A stretch of DNA of 64,000 bases, taken from positions 1 through 64,000 of the forward strand of contig JACRJZ010000060.1 of NCBI GenBank assembly GCA_016219875.1, in the 5' to 3' direction. The position numbers and the translations under genes were made by a program. Source of the stretch: Verrucomicrobiota bacterium. GTDB taxonomy: Bacteria > Verrucomicrobiota > Verrucomicrobiia > Limisphaerales > JACRJZ01. The notes beneath the pieces were generated by a model. It worked only from the letters and a program-made list of their open reading frames with translations, made no database searches and was not told the DNA's origin. The first letter of the stretch is position 1. Each line of letters opens with the position of its first letter. Shown here one piece after another: positions 8,403 through 17,844 of the stretch.

Positions 8403-11400
8403 ATGCACCAGCCATCCGACACTGACACTATGATCGAAGTGAACACGCCGCGTGCCGGCCTCTCGAAAGAAGCGGCGGGCCTCTTGCCTGCCGCGACCGC
8501 GCCAAGCCCAGGCCTTGTGACCGGCCGCGCGCTCTGCCTGCTGGCCTTGCTGCTGTGCTTGGCGCCGGCGGCCCTGGCGGCCGTCCGCATCAGCGAGTTC
8601 CTGACGGGGAACGACGGGCTTCTCCACGACAGCGACGGCGACTCGCCCGACTGGATCGAACTCCAGAACGATGCGCCCACCGCCGTCAACTTGGCCGGCT
8701 GGCATCTGACGGACGAGGCCACCAACTTGACCAAGTGGACCTTCCCCGCCACCAACCTGCCGCCGGGCGGCTACGTGCTTGTCTTCGCCTCCGGCAAAGA
8801 CCGCGCAGTGGTGGGTGCGGAACTGCATGCCAACTTCCAGCTTGAGCAGTCCGGCGAGTACCTGGCGTTGGTCGCGCCCGACGGCACCGTGGTCAGCGCC
8901 TTTGCCCCGCGGTTCCCCCCGCAACGCGCGAACGTCTCCTTCGGTTTCGGCAGTTCCAACGCGCCCCCGGCCACGCTGCTGGCGTCCGGGGCGGCGGCGC
9001 GCTGGCTCGTGCCCACGAACAGTGCGCTGGGCGACGCCTGGCTCGCGCGGGACTTCGATGTCTCGACCTGGAACGCCGCCGCGACGCCGTTGCGTTATGA
9101 CGTCACGGTGGCCGGCGCGCCCGTGCTCAGCCTCGATTTCAACGCGCGCTCGGCGAACACGCCCGCCAATACGCAGACCGGCTTCACCAGTTTCACCATG
9201 AGCGCCGCCAGCGGCATCCAGACCACGCCCACCACCCGCTCGTTCGGCGCGCTCACCGTCACGCTCTCCAACTCCGCCGCCGGCATCGGTTACGACGACC
9301 GCTTTCGCACCACGCCCGTCAACAGCGGCGCCTTCACGCTCGAAGACCTCTTCCTCGATTTCGTGTTCTCGCGCGAACTCACCGGCACGAGCGGCCTGGA
9401 CCTATTCATCGCCGGCCTGGCGCCGGGCCAGCTTTACGGCGCGACCCTCTGGTCCTTCGACAGCAGCAGCCCCAGCCCCCGCATTTCCGATTGGTTCGCC
9501 AACGGCGCGCTGGTGACGAACAACTACACGTTCAACGGGGCCACCCTCCCGGCGAACGACGCGGCCTACCGTTTCAGCTTTCAGGCCGCGGCGACCCCCA
9601 GCGGCGGACTGCTCATCTCAGGCCGGCGCGACACGGCCAGTCTGGCCAACAGCCCGGCGGTGTTTCTCAACGCGCTGCAACTGACGCCGGTGACCAGCGC
9701 CACCACGACCAACGGCAATCTCGCCGCGATGGCCGGGCAAAACACTTCCGTGTTCGTGCGCCAAGCCTTCACGGTCGCGAACCCGACGGCGTTCAACCAA
9801 CTCACCCTGCGTCTCAAATACGACGACGGCTTCGTGGCGTATCTGAACGGCGTGGAGGTGGCCCGTCGCAACGCGCCGGAGACGTTGGCCTGGGACTCGA
9901 CCGCGCCGGCCCCGCACCTCGTGACGGATTTCGAGGACGTGCCGCTGCCGGGCGCGCCGGCCGCGCTCGTCGCCGGCACGAACATCCTGGCCATCCAGGG
10001 ACTGAACGCCGCGGCGGGCGACGCCACGTTCCTGCTCGAGCCGCAACTGGTCGCCACGTTCAGCACGGAGTTGTCGGAGCGGTACTTCCGGCCGCCCACG
10101 CCCGGCGCTCCCAACAACGCCGGCTACCTTGGCCTCGTCGCCGACACCAAGTTCGATCACGACCGCGGTTTCTACGACGCGCCCTTCTCGCTCTCGATCA
10201 CCTGCGCGACCGCCGGCGCGACAATCTATTTCACGACGAACGGCGGTCCCCCGTCGCCGACGAACGGGTTTCTCTTCACCGCGCCCATCAGCATCAGGGG
10301 GCAAAGCTTCATCCGCGCCGCGGCGTTCCTGCCCGGCTACGTGCCGAGCGACATCGACACGCACAGCTACCTCTTCCTGCGCGACGTGTTGCGGCAGTCG
10401 AACAACATCCCCGGCTATCCGACGAGCTGGCAGGCCAGCTACCCCGGCGACTACGCGATGGACTCGAACATCGTGAACCATCCCGTCTATGGCGCGACCC
10501 TCAGCAACGATCTGCGCAGCCTTCCGAGCCTGTGCATCGTGTCGGACCATAGCGGCCTGTGGAATTCTTCGACCGGCATTTATCCGAACCCGACGAGCAT
10601 TGGCGTGGCGTGGGAGCGCGCCACGGCGCTGGAGTTGATCCGCGGCGACGGCAAAACGGAATTCGCCACGACCTGCAAGATTCAGATTCACGGCAACGCC
10701 AGCCGCGACAACAACCGCACGCCCAAGCACGCCTTCGGTGTTGCCTTCAACAGCGACTACGGCCCGGCCAAACTGCACTACGACTGGTTCGGCGGCGGCG
10801 TGGACGTGCATGACAACCTCGTGTTGCGTCAATGCGGCTTCGTCGATGGCTGGCCCGGCCGCTACGCCGATGAGGGGATTTACACGAGCGCGGAAACCGG
10901 CGAAACCTTCCGCGGTCTGCGTTACCGCCCGGAGAACACCTGCTACCTGCGCGATGCCTGGGTGAAGGACTCGTTCCGCGCGATGGGCTGGACTTCGAGC
11001 CGCAGCCAGTACGTGCATCTCTACTTGAACGGCCTCTACTGGGGACTCTACGAGCCGTCCGAGCGCCTCGATGCGTCTTACTTCAGCTTGCACCTCGGCG
11101 GGCAGGAAGGCGCCTGGGACGTGGTGGTGGGCGAGGACAACAACGGCCCGCCCGTGTTGGTGGATGGCTCGCTCGCGGATTGGCAAAACGTGCTGAACCT
11201 CGTCAACGCCGGCATCACCAACGAAGCGGCCTACCAAGCCGTCGCCGAACGCGTCGATCTGGACAATCTGATTGACTACATGATCCTCCACGTCTTCGCC
11301 GAGTCGGAGGACTGGCCGCGGCACAATTGGTACGTCGCCCATCGCCGCGCGACCAATGGCGTGCCGGGAACGAAATTTATCTGCTCGGTCTGGGACCAGG

Positions 11401-13922
11401 AACTGACGCTCGATCGGCTCGTGCGCCGCAACCGCCTCGAAGTCGGCGGCGCCGCGGGCGAAATCTACAGCCCGGCGCGCGTCTATCAGCAGCTCCGCAC
11501 CAACGCGGAGTTCCGCGTGCGCTTTGGCGACCGCGTCCACAAACATCTCTTCAACGGCGGCGCGCTCACGCCGAGCAACAACGTCGCGCGGTTGCTCGGA
11601 CCGGCGGCGATCATCCACGATGCGCTCGTCGGCGAATCGGCGCGCTGGGGCGACGCGCGAAAATTTCCCACGCCCGGCGGCCCGAATGGCACCGGCAAGA
11701 CGTTCACCCGCGACGAATGGTGGCAGCCGGAGATCGACAAGCTGGCGACGAACTTTTTCCAGAAGCTCACCGCCGACAACGTGGCCCGTTTCCAGGCCGG
11801 CAATTTGTATCCGGCGCTCGGCGCGCCGGAGTTCAACCAGTTCGGCGGCGCCGTCTCCAACGGCTTCGCCCTCACCCTCAGCCACCCCAACCCGACCGGA
11901 ACGATCTTCTGCACCCTGGACGGCAGCGACCCTCGCGCGTACGGCACCGGCCTCGTGGCGCCCACCGCGCAAGCCTACGACCAGCCGATCACGCTGAACG
12001 CGCCCACGGTGGTCCGCGGCCGCGTGTTGGCCGGCACGAACTGGAGCGCGCTGGTCGAGGCGCTCTTCTATCCGCCGCAGGACCTGACCGCGCTGGCGCT
12101 CACCGAAATCATGTTCAACCCGCGCGCCGTCGGCGCGACCAACGGCGACGAGTTCGAGTTCCTTGAATTGAAGAACACCGGCACGAACGCGCTCGATCTT
12201 TCCGTGCTCACGTTCGCCGCCGGCCTCAGCTTCACCTTCCCCAACGGCACGGTGCTCGCGCCGGGGCAATTCTTCGTGCTGGCGCGCAACACGAACGCCT
12301 TCGCCGCGAAGTATCCGGGCGTCGCGGTCCACGGGGTTTACGGCGGCAGGCTCGACAACGGCGGCGAGCGCCTCACGCTCTCGTATCCGTTCGGCGGAAA
12401 CGTGTTCTCCGTGGCCTATGACGACGCCGCGCCGTGGCCCGTGACGCCGGACAACTATGGCTTCTCGCTCGTGCCGAAGAGCGGCGTCGCGGCGCAAGCG
12501 CCCGACGACGGCGCGAAATGGCGCGCCAGCACGAACCCCGGCGGCTCGCCCGGCGCGGACGATCCGGCGCCGATCATCGCGCCCGTCGTCCTCAACGAAG
12601 TCCTGAGCGCCAGCGTGCCGCCGGCCGTGGACACGATCGAACTCTTCAACCCGACGGCCAGCAACGTGGACCTCGGCGGCTGGTTCCTGACCGACGACCC
12701 GAATGCGCCGATGAAGTTCCGCATCCCGGCCGGCACGATCATTCCGGCGGACGGGTTTGTCGTCTTCGACGAAACGCAGTTCAATGCCACGCCGGGCACG
12801 AACAGCAGCTTCGCCCTGAGTTCCAGTGGCGACGACGTGTATCTCTTCAGCGGCGACGCCACGACCAACCTGACCGGCTACAGCCACGGCTTCGGCTTTG
12901 GCGCGGCGGCGGCGGGCGTGAGTTTCGGGCGTTACGTGAACAGCGTCGGCGAGGAACAGTTCCCGGCGCAGCTTTCGCAGACTTTCAGCAATGCCAACTC
13001 CGGCCCGCGCGTCGGCCCGGTGGTCATCAATGAAATCCATTACCACCCGGACGCCGGCGGCGATGAGTTCGTGGAACTGCGCAACGTGAGCGCGGGGCTG
13101 GTGCCGTTGTTTGATCCGACCAATCCGACGAATGTTTGGAAACTCGCCGGCCTGGCCTACACTCTCCCGAGCGGCATTACGCTCGCGCCCGGCGGCCTCC
13201 TCTTGCTGGTGGCCACGAACCCTGCGGACTTCCAGGCCAAATATTCTGTGCCGACGAACGTGCCCGTCCTAGGCCCGTTTGCCGGCGCGCTGCAGGACAG
13301 CGGCGAACGTCTGAAACTGGAGCGGCCCGACGCGCCCACGACCAACGGCGTGCCTTACATCGCCGTCGATGAAGTGCGCTACAACGACAAGGCGCCGTGG
13401 CCGTCCGCGGCGGACGGCGGCGGCGCATCGCTGCAACGCCGCGACGCCGCGGCCTACGGTGACGACCCGACGAACTGGCTGGCCGCGCCGCCGACGCCAG
13501 GGCGCGACCCAGCGATCCCGGACACGGACGGCGATGGCATTCCCGACGAGTGGATGATGAGGCACTTCGGGCACGCCACCGGCCAGGCCTCGGACAACTC
13601 CCTGGCCAGCGGTGACCCAGATCGCGACGGCTTGAACAATGGGCAGGAGTTTGTCGCCGGCACGGACCCGCTGGACCCGGCCAGCGTGCTGCGGGTTGAA
13701 GCCATTTCGCCCGCCGACGGCGGCCACGGCGCGGTCCTCCGCTTCTTCGCCGTCTCGAACGTGAGTTACACGGTGCAATTCCAGGAGACCCTCCAAGCCG
13801 GGCCTTGGCAGAAACTCACCGATGTCACCGCGGCTTCGACGAGCCGGTGGATCGCCGTCACCAACGCTCTGCCCGAGACCGACACGCGTTTCTATCGGCT
13901 GGTGACGCCCGGCCAGCCGTAA
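8403..13922 (+). CDS. Giant secreted protein with lamin-tail and CotH kinase-like domains
   Basis: This 1839-residue protein has a signal segment (LCLLALLLCLAPAALA, about residues 43-58). A lamin-tail domain (about 60-165) is followed by a galactose-binding-like module that is split by a domain of about 190 residues shared with the protein at 5071 (about 240-430). A chitobiase-C-terminal-like segment follows (TIYFTTNGG), then a CotH kinase-like domain (about 690-1080, with HGNASRDN, HVFAESEDWPRHN and CSVWDQELTLD). Further lamin-tail domains occupy about 1220-1700. A calcium-binding-type segment (DTDGDGIPDEW, DPDRDGLNNG) and a C-terminal RFYRLVTPGQP tail end the protein. CotH proteins phosphorylate spore-coat proteins in Bacillus, but the role in this phylum is unknown. 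An ATG at 8430 is an alternative start. Confidence 0.85.
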   Translation: MHQPSDTDTMIEVNTPRAGLSKEAAGLLPAATAPSPGLVTGRALCLLALLLCLAPAALAAVRISEFLTGNDGLLHDSDGDSPDWIELQNDAPTAVNLAGWHLTDEATNLTKWTFPATNLPPGGYVLVFASGKDRAVVGAELHANFQLEQSGEYLALVAPDGTVVSAFAPRFPPQRANVSFGFGSSNAPPATLLASGAAARWLVPTNSALGDAWLARDFDVSTWNAAATPLRYDVTVAGAPVLSLDFNARSANTPANTQTGFTSFTMSAASGIQTTPTTRSFGALTVTLSNSAAGIGYDDRFRTTPVNSGAFTLEDLFLDFVFSRELTGTSGLDLFIAGLAPGQLYGATLWSFDSSSPSPRISDWFANGALVTNNYTFNGATLPANDAAYRFSFQAAATPSGGLLISGRRDTASLANSPAVFLNALQLTPVTSATTTNGNLAAMAGQNTSVFVRQAFTVANPTAFNQLTLRLKYDDGFVAYLNGVEVARRNAPETLAWDSTAPAPHLVTDFEDVPLPGAPAALVAGTNILAIQGLNAAAGDATFLLEPQLVATFSTELSERYFRPPTPGAPNNAGYLGLVADTKFDHDRGFYDAPFSLSITCATAGATIYFTTNGGPPSPTNGFLFTAPISIRGQSFIRAAAFLPGYVPSDIDTHSYLFLRDVLRQSNNIPGYPTSWQASYPGDYAMDSNIVNHPVYGATLSNDLRSLPSLCIVSDHSGLWNSSTGIYPNPTSIGVAWERATALELIRGDGKTEFATTCKIQIHGNASRDNNRTPKHAFGVAFNSDYGPAKLHYDWFGGGVDVHDNLVLRQCGFVDGWPGRYADEGIYTSAETGETFRGLRYRPENTCYLRDAWVKDSFRAMGWTSSRSQYVHLYLNGLYWGLYEPSERLDASYFSLHLGGQEGAWDVVVGEDNNGPPVLVDGSLADWQNVLNLVNAGITNEAAYQAVAERVDLDNLIDYMILHVFAESEDWPRHNWYVAHRRATNGVPGTKFICSVWDQELTLDRLVRRNRLEVGGAAGEIYSPARVYQQLRTNAEFRVRFGDRVHKHLFNGGALTPSNNVARLLGPAAIIHDALVGESARWGDARKFPTPGGPNGTGKTFTRDEWWQPEIDKLATNFFQKLTADNVARFQAGNLYPALGAPEFNQFGGAVSNGFALTLSHPNPTGTIFCTLDGSDPRAYGTGLVAPTAQAYDQPITLNAPTVVRGRVLAGTNWSALVEALFYPPQDLTALALTEIMFNPRAVGATNGDEFEFLELKNTGTNALDLSVLTFAAGLSFTFPNGTVLAPGQFFVLARNTNAFAAKYPGVAVHGVYGGRLDNGGERLTLSYPFGGNVFSVAYDDAAPWPVTPDNYGFSLVPKSGVAAQAPDDGAKWRASTNPGGSPGADDPAPIIAPVVLNEVLSASVPPAVDTIELFNPTASNVDLGGWFLTDDPNAPMKFRIPAGTIIPADGFVVFDETQFNATPGTNSSFALSSSGDDVYLFSGDATTNLTGYSHGFGFGAAAAGVSFGRYVNSVGEEQFPAQLSQTFSNANSGPRVGPVVINEIHYHPDAGGDEFVELRNVSAGLVPLFDPTNPTNVWKLAGLAYTLPSGITLAPGGLLLLVATNPADFQAKYSVPTNVPVLGPFAGALQDSGERLKLERPDAPTTNGVPYIAVDEVRYNDKAPWPSAADGGGASLQRRDAAAYGDDPTNWLAAPPTPGRDPAIPDTDGDGIPDEWMMRHFGHATGQASDNSLASGDPDRDGLNNGQEFVAGTDPLDPASVLRVEAISPADGGHGAVLRFFAVSNVSYTVQFQETLQAGPWQKLTDVTAASTSRWIAVTNALPETDTRFYRLVTPGQP

Positions 13923-14296
13923 TGCGTGCTTGACCCCGTAGTGGCGGGCATCCTGCCTGTCGTGGAGCCAGGGCTTCCCAAGGCTGCATTAAGCTCCCGC
14001 CCGGCACACCGGGTAGCGCAGGTTTTCAACCTGCCGTATCGCCGACTTGCAGTCGGCCAGGCCGTGAAACTTCCAGCCAGCTGGCCTCTTCCCACGCTCG
14101 CCGGTTGGAAAACCGGCGCTACGGCAGACTGGAAAGTCTGCGCTACCAGTGCTCCCGAACCGAGCTCGATGCAGCCTTGAGGGCTTCCCAGCGCCGATGA
14201 CTTGTCGAGACGGTGCGGGAATACGTGGCTTCCACAGGGCGGCTGGAAGCGCGCCCTCCACGGCAAGCAGGATGCCCGCCGCTACGGGATCGAAGT
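13923..14296. other. Convergent intergenic region, repeat-bearing
   Basis: This 374-bp gap lies between convergent genes, the CotH protein (plus) and the oxidoreductase (minus). It holds repeat family A copy 2, whose hairpins could act as a two-way terminator. I see no further gene. Confidence 0.6.
13980..14179. repeat. Mosaic palindromic repeat family A, copy 2
   Basis: The termini are AAGGCTGCATTAAGCTC and GAGCTCGATGCAGCCTTG, about 200 bp apart. The internal order of small palindromes is the same as in copy 1. Confidence 0.9.
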
Positions 14297-15406
14297 TCAT
14301 TCCACTCGCGCTACGGCTCCCGGCGTCTGCGGACTGCCGGTGTCGGCCGCGTGGCAGGCGGCGAAGCACAGTTCCAGACTGCGCAGGTTTTCTTTCGCGC
14401 CGTTCAGCGGCTCGCGATCTTCTTCGATGGCGCAGAGCAGTTCACCGATGGTTCCCTGGAAACCCTCGTCGAACCACCGCCCCTCCAGCTTCGGCTCACA
14501 CGCTCCGTCCGCCGTTTCCAGGCGGATGAAGTCGTTCGCGCACACCGCGCCGTGGCTGCGGACCACGCCGCTCGTTCCGGCGACGGTGATGCGTTCGCGC
14601 TGGTCGTGGCGGCAGTGGCCGTTGAAGGAAAGCGTCGCCAGGCCGTTCTCAAACTCGATCAGCGCCTGCGCCAGCATCGCCGGCTTCATCTGCTGGCCGG
14701 GACAAAGTTGCGTGGCCGCCGAAACCCGCAGGGCCGTGCGACCGGGGAAGAACGACGCCACCGCATCGAACCAATGGATGCCGAAATCGTGGAGGATCAA
14801 GTGGCGGAGGTCCTCGAACGGTGTGCCCCTCGTCCAAGTGTGGTCCCAGTTGATGGACACTTCCGCCGTCGCCGTTTCCCCGATCAACCCGTGGGCAATC
14901 GTCTCGCGGATGAACGCCAGATACGGCGCCCAGCGGCCGTTTTGGTTGACGGCGAGTTTCAGGCCACGCCGCGCCGCCAACTCGACGAGTTCACGCCCGA
15001 GCGCGAGGTCGGCCACGAATGGCTTCTGGCTCAAGACGTGTTTGCCCGCCTCCAGCGCGGCCCGGAGGATCGGCGCGCGCGCTTCGGGATGCAGCGCGAG
15101 ATCGACTACTTCAACGTCCTTCCGGTCCAAGACCTGCCGGTAGTCTGCGCAGACCGCGGCGGCCGGGAAGAATTCCGCCCGCCGTTTCTCCGCGCGCTCA
15201 ATGAACGCGTCGCAGAGCGCCAAGACGTCGTAGCCTGCCGCGCGACAAGCCCGGAGATGATCGGCCGAAATGCCGCCGCAACCGATGAGCGCAATATGGG
15301 GCCGATAGCGTCGCGGCTTCGGCGGACGATAGTTCAAGTCCGGCACCGGCAACCGTTTGTCGGTGGCGACGGCCTGCAACGAGTAATTCAAATCCTGGTC
15401 AGCCAT
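14297..15406 (-). CDS. Gfo/Idh/MocA family oxidoreductase
   Basis: A 369-residue NAD(P)-dependent sugar or inositol dehydrogenase-like protein. The N-terminal Rossmann fold (about 36-155) has the GCGGIS dinucleotide loop and a VLSQKPF motif in the position of the usual EKP. The C-terminal alpha/beta domain includes FGIHWFDAV, with the His expected near the active site. I prefer the ATG at 15406 (MADQDLNYS), but 15433 is in frame. It is the last gene of the minus-strand catabolic cluster, separated from the previous gene by a repeat. The substrate is unknown. Confidence 0.85.
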   Translation of the reverse strand: MADQDLNYSLQAVATDKRLPVPDLNYRPPKPRRYRPHIALIGCGGISADHLRACRAAGYDVLALCDAFIERAEKRRAEFFPAAAVCADYRQVLDRKDVEVVDLALHPEARAPILRAALEAGKHVLSQKPFVADLALGRELVELAARRGLKLAVNQNGRWAPYLAFIRETIAHGLIGETATAEVSINWDHTWTRGTPFEDLRHLILHDFGIHWFDAVASFFPGRTALRVSAATQLCPGQQMKPAMLAQALIEFENGLATLSFNGHCRHDQRERITVAGTSGVVRSHGAVCANDFIRLETADGACEPKLEGRWFDEGFQGTIGELLCAIEEDREPLNGAKENLRSLELCFAACHAADTGSPQTPGAVARVE

Positions 15407-15470
15407 GTCAGCGTGCGCTGGGAGCAGCGCCAATCTGAAATTCGGATTTCGAGAGGCGATTCTAAAACTC

Positions 15471-15538
15471 CGTAGTAGCCGACGTGAGGAGGCTCAGACT
15501 TTAAGAGAAACAGAGCCTCCTCACGTCGGCTGCTACGG
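15471..15538. repeat. Palindromic repeat family B, copy 2
   Basis: The arms are CGTAGTAGCCGACGTGAGG and CCTCACGTCGGCTGCTACG, with a short core. It fills most of the gap between the two oxidoreductase genes. Read on the plus strand in one frame it is open (RSSRREEA...). Confidence 0.9.
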
Positions 15539-15560
15539 TTTTGAAAGAGGCTCTCGAATT

Positions 15561-16640
15561 TCACATTCCCTCCGCCAGTTTCACCGCTCGCTTCTCCCGC
15601 GCGCTGCGGCAGGCGGCATCGACGATCTGCTGGCCGAGGCGCGCCAGGCGCGGGGAGAGCGGGCCTTCAATCTCCAGCCCGTGATCCAGGCAGTGGATGA
15701 GATACTGCACCGGATTCTGAAACGGCGGCTTGGGCTGGACGGACGGCACCTCGTAGCCGCCTGGCCGCTCCGCCGTTTGCACCCAGATCGTCGGCGCGTA
15801 ATCCTGGGTGGCGATGGTCCCGCGCGTGCCGACGAGGTTGAATCCACAGCGCGGCGTGGGCTGATGCACCCACGGATCGGTGAACGTGCCCCAGCGCGTC
15901 TCGAACTTGGAGAGCCGGCCATCGGCGTAGCGGCACACCGTCACGCTGTGTTCATCAACTTCGAGCGCCGGATCGCCGCCGGTCAGGCACGTGACTTCCA
16001 CCGGCGCCCGGCCACCGTCGAACCACGCGCCCAACGTCACGCCGTAGCCCAGATAGTCGAGCAACGAGCCGCCGCCGCGTGCGTGCTGATACCACCAAGT
16101 CTGGGTCTTCTCGGCGGGGTTTCTGACTTCGACCTTGTCGGCCGCGTGGAACAGCGGGCCGCGGTTGCCGTCGTAGTAATGCACCTCGATGACGTCGCCG
16201 ATCACGCCGTCGTCGATCAACTGCTTTGCCGTGATGTGCGACGGCACCCAGCGCAACGGCCAGTTGATGGCGAGGCGCTGGCCGGGCTTCATTGCGGCGA
16301 TCATGCGGTCGGCGTCGGCCAGGCTCGCGGCGAAGGGCTTCTCGACCAGCACGTGCGGCCCGAACGGCGCGACGCGCTCCACCCACTCCGCGTGCTGCAG
16401 GGTGCTCGGACAGAGAATCACGAGGTCGGGCTTCACCGTCTCCAGGCAGCGCCGCGGATCGGTGAACACGGCTTCAGACGGGATCGAAAAACGCTCCACA
16501 GCGTCCCACATCCGCTCTGGCTGCGCGTCGCAGACTCCAACGATGCGGGCGCGCGGGTGTTCGAACACCATGCGCAGCAGGTCGCCCATGTGCATGTGGT
16601 CGAAGCTGAGTCCGGCCACGCGGTAGGTTCGTTCGTTCAT
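15561..16640 (-). CDS. Gfo/Idh/MocA family oxidoreductase
   Basis: A 359-residue paralogue-type oxidoreductase. The N-terminal nucleotide-binding loop is unusual (GLSFDHMHMG instead of GxGxxG), while the VEKPFAASL motif with the catalytic-region Lys is intact. The C-terminal domain carries WWYQHARGGGSLLDYLGYG, typical of the substrate domain. The ATG at 16640 gives a natural N-terminus. It lies between two repeat elements in a run of minus-strand catabolic genes. Oxidation of a sugar or cyclitol is likely; the specificity is not visible. Confidence 0.85.
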   Translation of the reverse strand: MNERTYRVAGLSFDHMHMGDLLRMVFEHPRARIVGVCDAQPERMWDAVERFSIPSEAVFTDPRRCLETVKPDLVILCPSTLQHAEWVERVAPFGPHVLVEKPFAASLADADRMIAAMKPGQRLAINWPLRWVPSHITAKQLIDDGVIGDVIEVHYYDGNRGPLFHAADKVEVRNPAEKTQTWWYQHARGGGSLLDYLGYGVTLGAWFDGGRAPVEVTCLTGGDPALEVDEHSVTVCRYADGRLSKFETRWGTFTDPWVHQPTPRCGFNLVGTRGTIATQDYAPTIWVQTAERPGGYEVPSVQPKPPFQNPVQYLIHCLDHGLEIEGPLSPRLARLGQQIVDAACRSAREKRAVKLAEGM

Positions 16641-16979
16641 GGAAGGGAATTCAAAACGGTTGCAGCGTAGCGGCGTCTCGGTAGAGCGCCGCCATTTGCC
16701 AAGGCTGCATCACGCTCGGTTCGGGAGCACTCGTAGCGCGGACTTTCCAGTCTGCCGTAGCGCCGGTTTTCCAACCGGCGAGCGTTGAAAGAGGCCAGCC
16801 GGCTGGAAGTTTCACGGCCTTGCCGACTGCAAGTCGGCGATACGGCAGGTTGAAAACCTGCGCTACCCAGTGCGCCGGGCGGGAGCTTGATGCAGCCTTG
16901 GCCATTGGCAGAGCCGAACGCAAACGGCAAATAATGGCGGCGCTCTGCCGAGACGCCGCTACGAGATTTCGAGATTCGC
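16641..16979. other. Intergenic region, repeat-bearing
   Basis: This 339-bp gap between the metallo-beta-lactamase-fold gene and the oxidoreductase gene is mostly occupied by repeat family A copy 3. No gene is supported. Confidence 0.6.
16701..16900. repeat. Mosaic palindromic repeat family A, copy 3 (inverted)
   Basis: This copy lies in the opposite orientation to copies 1 and 2: the GCTCGGTTCGGGAGCACT side comes first and the GCCGGGCGGGAGCTTGATGC side last. The outer ends remain AAGGCTGCAT and ATGCAGCCTT, because the ends are themselves inverted repeats. Confidence 0.9.
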
Positions 16980-17840
16980 TCATGCTGGTTTCCTTTCGTC
17001 GTGGCGCAGAGTGAGCCGCTCACCGTTGCGCAGGATGCGGAAAATAAGGCCGCGTCGCTGGGCATCCGCGCGGAACGCTTCTGGGTCGGCCGTGTTGAAC
17101 GCGAACATGTCGAAGTGGTGCGGCACCACCAAGGCCATGCCGGTGTTCAGGCCCACGGAGACGGCCTCCTGAATGTTCAGATTCCCGGCCACGCGCCGCT
17201 CGGGCGCCCAGCCGTTGATCGGCAGCAAGCCAACGTCGATGCGGAACCGTTTCAGCCGCGCCTCCAGCCCGTCGTACCAGCGCGTGTCGCCGCTGTGATA
17301 CAGCGTCCACGGCCCGAACTGCACGACGAAGCCGAGGAACTTGTGCCGGCCCGCGGCGTCCGTTTCGACCAGATCGTGAGCGGACGGAACGCCCCGGAAC
17401 GTGAACTCGCCGAGGCGCAGCCAGTCGCCGCCGTTCAGGCCGTGTGGCCAATCACGCGCCACGCCGAGCCGCTCAACCACGAAGTCGCGGTTCGCTTCCG
17501 CAATGACCAAGTTGATCCGCGGGTTCGACTTGATCAAAGGCAGCAGCGTTTCCGCGTCGAAGTGGTCGGTGTGATTGTGGCTGGAGGTCACGACCGCAAT
17601 GCCCTCCAGCCGCTCCGGCGCGATCACGCGCTCGGTCAGGCGGACGTGGGGCTTGTAGGTGTCCGCGTATTTCTTGGTGAGCGAGTCGGAGAGGTATGGA
17701 TCGAAAAGCAGCCGATGTCCGTTCCAGGCCACGAGAAATCCGCTCTGGCCCAGCCACCAGACATGCAGCGCCTCCGCCGACTGCTCCGCCGCGCGGATGT
17801 CCGCCAGGAAGGTTTCGTCTTTCTGAAAAGCAGGCTTTAT
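16980..17840 (-). CDS. Metallo-beta-lactamase-fold hydrolase (UlaG-like), unusual start
   Basis: The metal-binding SHNHTDHFD motif (HxHxDH), further ligands around PSAHD and YHSGDTRW, and the C-terminal VVPHHFDMF identify an MBL-fold hydrolase of the type that acts on sugar-derived lactones. The first standard start is GTG at 17732, but that would cut into the conserved opening strand (HVWWLGQSGF). The frame stays open upstream, and an ATA at 17840 sits 4 nt after the stop of the upstream gene where family members usually start (M/I-KPAFQKD). I therefore annotate 286 residues; ATA could be a rare start codon or an ATG variant. It belongs to the catabolic cluster. Confidence 0.75.
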   Translation of the reverse strand: MKPAFQKDETFLADIRAAEQSAEALHVWWLGQSGFLVAWNGHRLLFDPYLSDSLTKKYADTYKPHVRLTERVIAPERLEGIAVVTSSHNHTDHFDAETLLPLIKSNPRINLVIAEANRDFVVERLGVARDWPHGLNGGDWLRLGEFTFRGVPSAHDLVETDAAGRHKFLGFVVQFGPWTLYHSGDTRWYDGLEARLKRFRIDVGLLPINGWAPERRVAGNLNIQEAVSVGLNTGMALVVPHHFDMFAFNTADPEAFRADAQRRGLIFRILRNGERLTLRHDERKPA

Positions 17841-17844
17841 GAGG

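Noticed and set aside
9618..13046. A 1142-codon open frame antisense to the CotH protein
   Set aside because: It is a high-GC shadow: composition is Arg/Ala/Glu-rich with no domain, and the plus-strand protein has clear domains over the same span.
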